From Cellulomonas cellasea (GTDB lineage Bacteria; Actinomycetota; Actinomycetes; Actinomycetales; Cellulomonadaceae), in the NCBI RefSeq assembly GCF_006538745.1, contig NZ_BJLR01000009.1, forward strand, positions 124,001-188,000: 64,000 nucleotides of DNA. The letters are read 5' to 3'. Numbering within the stretch: position 1 is the stretch's first letter; every line of letters begins with the position of its first letter. The notes beneath the pieces are model-generated. The model did no database searches and was not told where the DNA came from. It was given only the letters and a program-made list of their open reading frames with translations. Below, one piece after another: positions 8,045-15,182 of the stretch. The translations under genes and the position numbers were made by a program.

Positions 8045-8800
8045 TCAGGCCCGGCGCGCGCCCCACCACGTGGACCAGCGCCGCTCGACCTCCGCGACGA
8101 GCGCGTCGTCGGCCCCGTACAGCGACAGCGTCGCCGTGACGAGCCCGTGCGGCGGGCGGCTCGCGGCGGGCGTCTCCTCGATCACGAGCAGCGCCTCGGT
8201 GAGCCCGTGGAGCTGGATGCCCACCTGGAACTCGGTGCGGTGCCACAGCGTCCCGCCGAGGGGCGAGCCGTCCGGCCGCCGCGCCTCGACGTGACCGCCG
8301 AGCGGGATCCCGCGCACCCCGTGCAGCCCGGCGCGGTCGAGCAGACGGTCCTGTGGGCCGCCCGCGTCGAGCTCCTCGGCGCGCAGCGTGCGGCGTTCCT
8401 GGCCGGGGTGCCGTTCGAGGGCGAAGCGGAGCTGCTGCGCGAACGCGATCCAGCCCTCGTCCATCTCGTCGCGCACGCCGTCGTACCGGTGCAGCCCGTC
8501 GTGCTGGCGCGCGATCGTCAGGTGGCTGCGCCCCTCGTCGACGGGCGTGACCGTGATGAGGTCGCCGTGCTTCCAGGTGAGGCTGCGCACCGGCTGGGCC
8601 GGCTCGTCGACCGCGCTCGTCTCGGCGGGACGCGCCTCGTCGACGAAGATCTGCCGGATCTCGGCGTCGAGCCCGTCGTAGTCCCAGCCGAACCAGCGGC
8701 GGATCTTCGCGGGCTCGCGCAGGTGCTCCCACACCACGGCCGCGTCGGCCTTGATGTCGATGGACACGATCTGGCGGTGCTCCAGGCGCATGGTCGTCAT
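8045..8800 (-). CDS. START-like (SRPBCC) domain protein
   Basis: 251 residues. The N-terminal half is a START/Bet v1-like helix-grip fold of the AHSA1 kind (IVSIDIKADAAVVWEHLREP, KIRRWFGWDYDGLDAEI, WKHGDLITVTPVDEGRSHL). The C-terminal half is less conserved (LWHRTEFQVGIQLHGLTEAL). The ATG at 8800 has GAGGAG seven bases upstream. The ligand is unknown. The frame is open upstream all the way into the thiQ-like gene, so automatic annotation could merge the two; the ribosome binding site and the START-fold start argue for a separate gene. Confidence 0.75.
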   Translation of the reverse strand: MTTMRLEHRQIVSIDIKADAAVVWEHLREPAKIRRWFGWDYDGLDAEIRQIFVDEARPAETSAVDEPAQPVRSLTWKHGDLITVTPVDEGRSHLTIARQHDGLHRYDGVRDEMDEGWIAFAQQLRFALERHPGQERRTLRAEELDAGGPQDRLLDRAGLHGVRGIPLGGHVEARRPDGSPLGGTLWHRTEFQVGIQLHGLTEALLVIEETPAASRPPHGLVTATLSLYGADDALVAEVERRWSTWWGARRA

Positions 8801-8979
8801 CACGCACTCCTCGTCGAGTCGGCGGGCTCCTCCGACCGTAGCGCGGGCCGCCCACCAGCGCACCGAGCCGTCGCCCGGGTGACGATCTCGCGCCGTCGAA
8901 GCCCGGCGCGCGCGACGCGTCCTGGATGCTGCGGCACCGGGCGCTCCTCGAGCGCGCCCTCCGCTGACTCGGCGGGGGC

Positions 8980-10051
8980 TCAGCTGGGGAGGACCGCGAC
9001 CCCGTCGGGGTCCACCGCGAGCGCGAGCACCGTCCCCGGTGCGGCGGTCGAGCCCGCCGGTGCGAGCACCGTGACCCGGCCGAGGTCGGGCACATCCACG
9101 GCGTGCTCGGCGCGACCCCGCCGGAACGCCACCGCCGTGACCGTCCCGCGGTAGGCCGGGGTCGCCTCCGTCGGGTGCGACGACGAGCGCGCCCTCGACG
9201 AGCGCGGCCAGTCGCGGTGCTGAGCCCCCCGGACCCGTCGCCTCCCGTCCGGCCGACGCGAGCGCGGCCCGCAGCGGCGCGGCGGCCGGGTCGTCGAGCG
9301 CGACGAACGCCTCGTACCCGAGGAACTCCGCGACGCGCCGGCTCGCGGGACGGCGCCAGAGCTCGGCGGGCGGGGCGACCTGGAGCAGGCGGCCGGCGTC
9401 CATCACGGCGACGCGGTCCGCGACGGCGAAGGCCTCGTCGTGGTCGTGGGTGACGAGCAGCGCGGTCGTGCCCGTCGCGGTCAGCGCGGCGCGCAGGTCG
9501 TCGGCGAGGCGCTCGCGCAGCGCGCGGTCGAGGGCCGACAGCGGCTCGTCGAGCAGCAGCAGCCGGGGCCGCGGCGCGAGCGCACGGGCGAGCGCGACGC
9601 GCTGCTGCTCCCCGCCGGAGAGGGTCGCGACGGCGCGCCGCTCGTAGCCCGCGAGCCCGACGACCGCCAGCAGCTCGCGCACGCGGGCGTCCCGCTCGGC
9701 GCGGGGTTCGCGGGCCATCCGGAGCCCGAACTCGACGTTGCCGCCGACGTCGCGGTGCGGGAAGAGCTGGCCGTCCTGGAACATCAGCCCGAACCCGCGC
9801 CGGTGCACGGGCACACCCGCGAGGTCGGCGCCGTCCCACGTGACCGTCCCGGCGGCGGCCGGCTCGAGTCCCGCGACCGCGCGCAGCAGCGAGGACTTGC
9901 CGCAGCCCGACGGCCCGAGCAGCGCGACGACCTCGCCGGGCGCGATCCCGAGCGTCACGCGGTCGACGGCCACGGTCGCGCGGTCGCCCGCGCCGTAGCG
10001 CACGACGAGCCCGTCGACCCGCAGGCCCCCGGCACCCGGCCCGCCGCTCAC
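8980..10051 (-). CDS. thiQ: Thiamine ABC importer ATPase, with an apparent frameshift near the C-terminus
   Basis: ABC ATPase with Walker A GPSGCGKSS, Q-loop LMFQDGQLFPH, signature LSGGEQQRVALARAL, Walker B RLLLLDEP and H-loop VTHDHDEA. The GTG at 10051 overlaps the permease stop. After ...EGALVVAP (about 9173) the reading frame loses family sense, while the next frame continues with TEATPAYRGTVTAVAFRRGR and ends VLALAVDPDGVAVLPS at 8980, a proper TOBE-like tail. Skipping one base near 9172 restores a ~356-residue protein. This is either a sequencing indel in the CCCG run or a real mutation; the ATPase core is intact either way. Confidence 0.8.
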
Positions 10052-11778
10052 AGCTCTCCCCCCCGGACCGACCCGCGCAGCCGCTCCGCGAGCGCCATGA
10101 TCCCCGCGGTCAGCAGCGCGAGCAGCACCGACGCCGCGAGCGCCATGCCGTAGTTCTGCTCCCCGGGCCGCCCGATGAGCCGGTAGACGACGACGGGCAG
10201 CGTCGGACGGTCCGGCCGGGCGAGGAACGACGTCGCCCCGAACTCCCCGAGCGACACGGCGAACGCGAACCCGACCGCGAGCCCGAGCGCCCGCGCGGCG
10301 ATGGGCAGGTCGACGGCGCGCAGGACCCGGCCCGGCCCGGCGCCGAGCGTCGCGGCGGCCTCGCGCAGCCGCGGGTCGATCGCGCGCAGCACGGGCAGCA
10401 CGGTGCGGACCACGAGCGGCACGGCGACGACGGCCTGCGCGATCGGCACGAGCAGCCCGCTCGTGCGCAGGTCGACGGGCAGCCCGAGCGGGCGGTCGAG
10501 CGTGAGCAGGAAGCCGAAGCCGACCGTCACGGCGGAGACCCCGAGCGGCAGCATGAACAGCGCGTCGAGCACCGAGACGGTCCGCCGGGCGGTGCGGGCG
10601 CGCGGGCGGCGGGAGACGACGAGCGCGACGAGCCCGCCGACGACGAGCGCGATCACCGTCGCGTCGGTCGCGGTGCGCAGGGAGGTCAGCGCCGCGTCCC
10701 ACACGGTGACGCTGAGCGCGCTCCCCCCACCCGCTCCCCCGCCGGTCGTGCCGAGCGCCACGTAGTTCCCGAACCCCCAGCCGGTGGGCGTGCGCAGCGA
10801 GCGCACGACGAGGGTCACGAGCGGCAGCGCGAGCCCCACGAGCACGAGCGCGGTGACGGCGGCGGCCGCGGTGTCGACGCCGTGCCCGCGCCCGAGCCGC
10901 AGGGGGTGAGCCGCACCGGCGGTCGCGGTCAGGTGCAGCGCGCGCTCCTGCCGCCGGCGGGCCCGGGCGGCGAGCGTCAGCGCACCCGCGACGACGACGA
11001 GCTGGACGACGGACAGCACCGACGCGGCTCGCAGGTCGAGGAACTGCGTCGTCTGCACCCAGATCTCGGTCTCGATGGTCCCGTAGCGCAGGCCGCCGAG
11101 CACGAGGACCGTCCCGAACGCCGTCGAGCAGAACAGGAACACGAGCGACGCGGCGGAGGCGATCGCGGGCCCGAGCGCGGGCAGCGTCACCTCGACGAAC
11201 GCCCGCACCGGCGAGGCGCCGAGCGCCCGGGCGGCCTGCTCGGCGCGCGGGTCGAGGTGCTCCCACAGCCCGCCGACGGTCCGCACGACCACGGTGTAGT
11301 TGAAGAACACGAGCGCCGCGACGATCGCCGCGAACGTGCCGTCGAGGTGCAGCGCCCCGAGCGGCCCGCCCTCGGCGAGCACCGCGCGGAACGCGACGCC
11401 GACGACGACGGTCGGCAGCACGAACGGCACGCTGACGAACGCCCGCAGCGCCCCGCGCCCGGGGAACCGGCACCGGAACAGCACGTACGCGCCGGGGATC
11501 CCGAGCAGAACCGCGAGAGCGGTCGCGACGCCGGCCTGCGCGAGCGTGAGCCCGAGGATCCGCCAGGTCCGCGGGCGGGAGAACACGTCGGCGAACCCGC
11601 CGAGGTCGAGCGCGCCGTCGGCCACGAACCCGCGCGCCACGAGCGTCGCGACGGGCCACACGAAGAACAGCGCGAGGAACGCGAGCGGCAGCCCGGCCGC
11701 GAGCACCCACAGCGCCGCGGACCCGGCGGGCAGCCGGCTCCGTCGGGTGCGGGGGTGGTCGCGGCCGGGGTGGAGCAT
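10048..11778 (-). CDS. thiP: Thiamine ABC importer permease, fused two-domain type
   Basis: 576 residues with about 12 membrane helices in two homologous halves, the ThiP/AfuB-like arrangement. Each half carries an EAA loop for ATPase contact: EQAARALGASPVRAFVEVTL in the first and LREAATLGAGPGRVLRAVDL-like sequence in the second. A linker of ~25 residues (RARRRQERALHLTATAG) joins them. Its ATG shares a base with the binding-protein stop (TGATG), and its stop overlaps the ATPase GTG. It imports thiamine or a close derivative, as indicated by the binding protein and the upstream TPP riboswitch. Confidence 0.9.
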   Translation of the reverse strand: MLHPGRDHPRTRRSRLPAGSAALWVLAAGLPLAFLALFFVWPVATLVARGFVADGALDLGGFADVFSRPRTWRILGLTLAQAGVATALAVLLGIPGAYVLFRCRFPGRGALRAFVSVPFVLPTVVVGVAFRAVLAEGGPLGALHLDGTFAAIVAALVFFNYTVVVRTVGGLWEHLDPRAEQAARALGASPVRAFVEVTLPALGPAIASAASLVFLFCSTAFGTVLVLGGLRYGTIETEIWVQTTQFLDLRAASVLSVVQLVVVAGALTLAARARRRQERALHLTATAGAAHPLRLGRGHGVDTAAAAVTALVLVGLALPLVTLVVRSLRTPTGWGFGNYVALGTTGGGAGGGSALSVTVWDAALTSLRTATDATVIALVVGGLVALVVSRRPRARTARRTVSVLDALFMLPLGVSAVTVGFGFLLTLDRPLGLPVDLRTSGLLVPIAQAVVAVPLVVRTVLPVLRAIDPRLREAAATLGAGPGRVLRAVDLPIAARALGLAVGFAFAVSLGEFGATSFLARPDRPTLPVVVYRLIGRPGEQNYGMALAASVLLALLTAGIMALAERLRGSVRGGEL

Positions 11779-12872
11779 CAGCCGATCACGACGTCCGTCC
11801 ACCCGGCGATCCACGTCTCGCGGTTCGCCTCGATGTCCTTCGGGTGGATCGGCGCCGGGTCGGTCGCGAGCGGCGCCCACCGCTCCCACTCGGCGGGCAG
11901 GTCGACCGCGGAGCTCACCGGGTACATGTACATCGACCCGGGGATGTCGGCCTGGACGGCGTCGGAGAGCAGGAAGTCGAGCAGCCGCTGCGCGCCCTCG
12001 ACGTTCTCGGCGCCCGCGAGCACGCCGGCGTACTCGACCTGGCGCATGCACGTCTCGAGCAGCGCGCCGGTGGTCGGCTCGTCGGTGCCCTCGGGGACGG
12101 TCGACGGCGGCGAGGACGCGTAGGACAGGACGATCGGGCGCGGGCCGTTGCCGTCGGCTCCGGAGAAGTCCGTGTAGTAGGCGTCCGACCAGCCCTCGGC
12201 GACCTTGACGCCGTTGGCCCGCAGCTTCGCCCAGTAGTCCTGGTACTGCACCTCGCCCTTCTGGGCGATCGTCGCGATGAGGAACGACAGCCCGGGCGAG
12301 GACGTCGCCGGGTTCGTCACGACGAGCAGGTCCTTGTACTCCGGCTTGGTCAGGTCGTCGAGGGTCACGGGCTCGGGGACGCCGCGCTCGGCGAACCAGG
12401 CGTGGTCGACGTTGAGGCACACGTCACCGAAGTCGACCGCGGTGAGCAGCCCCTCGTCGTCGCCCGGGACGGCGTGCTGGGCGGCGTCGACCGCCGCGGG
12501 CGCCTGCGAGGTGTACGGGAGCAGCACGCCCTCGTCGATCGCGCGCGACGCGAACGTCGTGTCGATGCCGTAGGCGAGGTCGCCGAGCGGGTTCTCCTTG
12601 GTCAGCACGAGCTGGTTGACGAGCGCGCCGCCGTCGCCGGGGGCGACCTGCTTCACGGTCAGCCCGGTCTCCTCCTCGAACTGCGCGAGGATGCCGTCGC
12701 TCAGCGCGAACGAGTCGTGCGTGACGAGCGTGACGGTCCCATCGGAGGCGCCGGTCGCGTCACCGGTGGCGTCGTCGGGCCCGTCGTCCGCACCGATCGC
12801 CGAGCAGCCGGCGAGTGCGAGGACGGTGAGCGCTCCAGCGGCGAGCCGGGTGCGCGGGGTGGTGCGTGCCAT
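11778..12872 (-). CDS. thiB: Thiamine ABC importer substrate-binding lipoprotein
   Basis: 364 residues. Lipoprotein signal with lipobox LALAGCS (Cys near residue 22). The mature part matches ThiB/TbpA: VTLVTHDSFALSDGILAQFE, APGDGGALVNQLVLTKENPL, YGIDTTFASRAIDEGVLLPY, FGDVCLNVDHAWF, and the C-terminal MYMYPVSSAVDLPAEW characteristic of thiamine-binding proteins. The ATG has GGAGGAG upstream. It is the first gene of thiB-thiP-thiQ, about 100 bp after a TPP riboswitch, which should switch the operon off when thiamine pyrophosphate is plentiful. Confidence 0.92.
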   Translation of the reverse strand: MARTTPRTRLAAGALTVLALAGCSAIGADDGPDDATGDATGASDGTVTLVTHDSFALSDGILAQFEEETGLTVKQVAPGDGGALVNQLVLTKENPLGDLAYGIDTTFASRAIDEGVLLPYTSQAPAAVDAAQHAVPGDDEGLLTAVDFGDVCLNVDHAWFAERGVPEPVTLDDLTKPEYKDLLVVTNPATSSPGLSFLIATIAQKGEVQYQDYWAKLRANGVKVAEGWSDAYYTDFSGADGNGPRPIVLSYASSPPSTVPEGTDEPTTGALLETCMRQVEYAGVLAGAENVEGAQRLLDFLLSDAVQADIPGSMYMYPVSSAVDLPAEWERWAPLATDPAPIHPKDIEANRETWIAGWTDVVIG

Positions 12873-12979
12873 GCGTGGTGCTCCTCCTCATGGGATGCAG
12901 GAGGGGGTCGTCGCCGGGCCGGCGCGGTCCGGCTGCCCGGGGGCGGCCGTGCGGCACGGCGACGGCGAGGACTGAGAAG

Positions 12980-13065
12980 CCCGACTCCCTACGCCGGTGC
13001 GAGCCGGATCAGGTTCGAGGGTCTGCGGCGGACCGCACTCTCAGCGCCGGGACCCGGGCCGCCCG
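12980..13065 (-). promoter_or_regulatory. TPP (THI-box) riboswitch
   Basis: Read on the minus strand, the two conserved TPP aptamer blocks are present in order: CTGAGAGT (complement of 13037-13044) and GAACCTGATCCGG (complement of 13004-13016), followed by GCGTAGGGAGTC. The flanking G/C-rich segments can form P1. It precedes thiB by about 100 bp, fitting thiamine-responsive control of the importer. The switching mechanism (terminator or ribosome binding site masking) is not obvious from the sequence; actinobacterial TPP switches often act on translation. Confidence 0.93.
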
Positions 13066-13083
13066 GGGGCCGGTGGTGGCCGG

Positions 13084-13977
13084 TCACGGGCGGGTGGGCC
13101 GAGGCGCTCCCCTGTCGTTCAGCGCGACCCTAACACCCAGCTGCACGGCCACCACGGTGACCGCGAGGGACACCGGGAACCCGAGCCAGCTCCAGGCCGC
13201 GGGCACGTGCTCACCGGCCACGACGACGCCCGAGACCGTGGCGGCGACGACGAGGACGGCGGCCACCGCGGCGGGGTCGACGGCGCGCAGGTGGCCCCCG
13301 CGCCGCCGGGCCCGCGCGGCGCGCACGACCCGCAGCCCGGCGGCTCCCGCGGCCACGGCGGCGAGGAGCGCGGCGGTCGCGAGCCCGTCCGGGAGCGCCT
13401 CGTCGGCGAGGTGACGCACGTCCTCCTCGAGCATCGCGCGGGTCGGGTCGTCGGGGTCGTGCAGCACGACCATCGTCGCGGGGTCCTCGTCGGCCCGCTC
13501 CGTCCCGGAGCCGACGGCGTTCGCGACGACGGTCTCGCCGCCCGCCTCGAACGTGACGGCGAGCCGGCCGCCCGGCTCCTCGGCGGGCCGCACGGTGACC
13601 CGCTGGACCTGGGCGCGCACGCCGGTCGCGGCCAGCTCACGGGCGACGTCCCGCGGAGCGAGGTCGCCGGCCGTGAGGGCGAGCGCGCCGATGCACAGCC
13701 CGAGCGCGGCGAGCCCGACGGTCGCGACCGCACGGTCCCACCACGCGGTGCGCCGCTCGGCGCGGGAGGGCGGCCGCCGGTCGACGTCGTCGGGGCGTTC
13801 CGGCTCGTCGGGCCAGTCGAGGGGACGGTGCGCGTCGGGCGCGCCACGTGTGTCGCGCGCTGCGGGGGCGTCGGACGCGCCGTGCGGGTCGCGCGCGCCG
13901 GGGGTGTCGGGCGAGACGTGCGCGTCGGGCGCGTGCGGACCGCCGTCCAGGGCGGGCGGGGCGGGCCGGGTGGTCAC
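13084..13977 (-). CDS. Putative membrane protein with acidic/proline N-terminus
   Basis: 297 residues. The first ~75 are polar and low complexity (repeats of DTPGARD, DAPAARD, DTRGAPD kind). A membrane helix follows (VATVGLAALGLCIGALALTA), then an extracellular beta-rich domain (VRAQVQRVTVRP, GRLAVTFEAGGETVVANAVG, TMVVLHDPDDPTRAMLEED), then three more hydrophobic helices. The layout recalls actinobacterial Rv1733c-like membrane proteins, with a variable extracellular domain between helices, but I cannot confirm the family. It starts with GTG. It ends just before the TPP riboswitch. Confidence 0.65.
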   Translation of the reverse strand: MTTRPAPPALDGGPHAPDAHVSPDTPGARDPHGASDAPAARDTRGAPDAHRPLDWPDEPERPDDVDRRPPSRAERRTAWWDRAVATVGLAALGLCIGALALTAGDLAPRDVARELAATGVRAQVQRVTVRPAEEPGGRLAVTFEAGGETVVANAVGSGTERADEDPATMVVLHDPDDPTRAMLEEDVRHLADEALPDGLATAALLAAVAAGAAGLRVVRAARARRRGGHLRAVDPAAVAAVLVVAATVSGVVVAGEHVPAAWSWLGFPVSLAVTVVAVQLGVRVALNDRGAPRPTRP

Positions 13978-14106
13978 GCGTCACGTTGTACCGCACGCCG
14001 GAGGCCCGGCGGCCGCCGTGTGGGCGAGGTCACCCGGCGCACCGCGGGCGGCCCGGTCGACTTCACCCAGGTCGCCGCCTCGACGAGAGTCGGACGCCCC
14101 GACCCG

Positions 14107-14136
14107 TTGACGCCACGCATTCGTCAGCCGTAACTT
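14107..14136 (+). promoter_or_regulatory. Promoter giving a probable leaderless arsR-type transcript
   Basis: TTGACG (14107-14112) and TAACTT (14131-14136) are separated by 18 bp. The expected transcription start, 7-8 bases past the -10, falls at or next to the GTG start codon at 14144, and no ribosome binding site precedes that GTG. This is the usual layout for leaderless messages in actinobacteria. Confidence 0.55.
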
Positions 14137-14143
14137 ACCGTTC

Positions 14144-14470
14144 GTGACGACTTACGGAGGCGTGCTCGACGCCCTCGCCGATCCCACGCGGCGCAGCGTC
14201 TTCGAGCTCGTGGCCGAGCGGCCGCACGCCGTCGGCGAGCTCGCCGCCCGCCTGCCCGTGAGCCGACCCGCCGTCTCGCAGCACCTGCGCGTGCTCAAGG
14301 ACGCGGGCCTCGTCACCGACACCGCTGTCGGCACCCAGCGCGTGTACCGGCTGGACGCCCGCGGCCTCGCGACGCTGCGCGCCTACCTGGACCGGTTCTG
14401 GGACGACTCGCTCGCCGCCTTCGCCCGTGCCGTCGAGCACGACCCCGCCGCACCGCAGGAGAGCCCATGA
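14144..14470 (+). CDS. ArsR-family winged-helix regulator
   Basis: 108 residues, a minimal ArsR-type winged helix: GGVLDALADPTRRSVFELVA, then LAARLPVSRPAVSQHLRVLK as the recognition helix, and GTQRVYRLDARGLATLRAYL as the wing and dimer helix. No metal-binding cysteine pair is present, so it is the metal-free subtype usually paired with an AHSA1/START gene. That partner follows with a 4-bp overlap. It probably represses its own operon. Confidence 0.9.
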   Translation: MTTYGGVLDALADPTRRSVFELVAERPHAVGELAARLPVSRPAVSQHLRVLKDAGLVTDTAVGTQRVYRLDARGLATLRAYLDRFWDDSLAAFARAVEHDPAAPQESP

Positions 14471-14973
14471 GCACCGAGGAGCAGGTCAGCAGCACCACGA
14501 CCACCGTCGACCCCATCGTCCGCACCCTGACCGTCGCCGCCCCGCCCGAGCGCGCGTTCGACGTCTTCACCGCAGGGATGGCGCGCTGGTGGAGGGCCGA
14601 CTACCACCTGGGCGAGCAGCCGCTCGTCGACGTCGTCGTCGAGCCGCGCGCGGGCGGCCGCTGGTTCGAGCGCGACGCCGCCGGCACCGAGTGCGAGTGG
14701 GGGCACGTGATCGCCTGGGAGCCGCCCGGACGCGTCGTCCTGGCCTGGCAGGTCGGGGCCGACTGGGCATTCGACGCCGCGCTCGTCACCGAGATCGAGG
14801 TCCGGTTCACGCCGGAGAGCGGGCCCGACGGCGCCCCGGCGACGCGGGTCGACTTCGAGCACCGCGGCCTCGAGGCCTACGGGGAGCGGGCGACGGAGAT
14901 GCGCGCGTCGCTCGGGGCGCCCGACGGCTGGAGCGGGCTGCTCGACGGCTTCGCGACCGGGATCGCGGGCTGA
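14467..14973 (+). CDS. AHSA1/START (SRPBCC) domain protein
   Basis: 168 residues with the AHSA1 helix-grip pattern: IVRTLTVAAPPERAFDVFTA, MARWWRADYHLGE, VVEPRAGGRWFERDAAGTEC, WGHVIAWEPPGRVVLAWQVG, and RVDFEHRGLEAYGERATEMR. The ATG overlaps the upstream ArsR-type stop (ATGA). ArsR plus AHSA1 pairs are widespread in actinobacteria. They are thought to respond to small hydrophobic ligands bound in the START cavity, but no ligand is established for most of them. Confidence 0.9.
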   Translation: MSTEEQVSSTTTTVDPIVRTLTVAAPPERAFDVFTAGMARWWRADYHLGEQPLVDVVVEPRAGGRWFERDAAGTECEWGHVIAWEPPGRVVLAWQVGADWAFDAALVTEIEVRFTPESGPDGAPATRVDFEHRGLEAYGERATEMRASLGAPDGWSGLLDGFATGIAG

Positions 14974-15128
14974 CCGGGCCGGGCGCCGGCGCCCGCGACC
15001 GCCGGAGGTCGCCCTCGACACCCGCAGGTGCCCGGGTCGGCCGAGGTCGCCGCGCCCGCGAGTCGCCGCGCCCGAGGTGCCCGCCGGCCGGGCGAGCAGG
15101 GCCGCCCCGCGCCGGACCGGACGCACGT

Positions 15129-15165
15129 CGGCCCGGGACCCCGTTGTGCGCGGGGTCCCGGGCCG
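15129..15165 (-). terminator. Hairpin downstream of the GH3 gene
   Basis: A perfect 15-bp stem, CGGCCCGGGACCCCG at 15129-15143 pairing with 15151-15165 across a 7-base loop. It lies 18 bp beyond the GH3 stop, which makes it a strong intrinsic-type terminator for that gene, though without a clear U-tract, as is usual in high-GC genomes. It may also end transcripts from the AHSA1 gene on the other strand. Confidence 0.75.
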
Positions 15166-15182
15166 GCGCGGGCCGTCGCGGG

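Noticed and set aside
8045-10051. A natural ABC ATPase-START domain fusion
   Set aside because: The linking ~120 residues are Arg/Gly nonsense, the alternative frame gives a proper ATPase tail, and the START-like gene has its own start and ribosome binding site.
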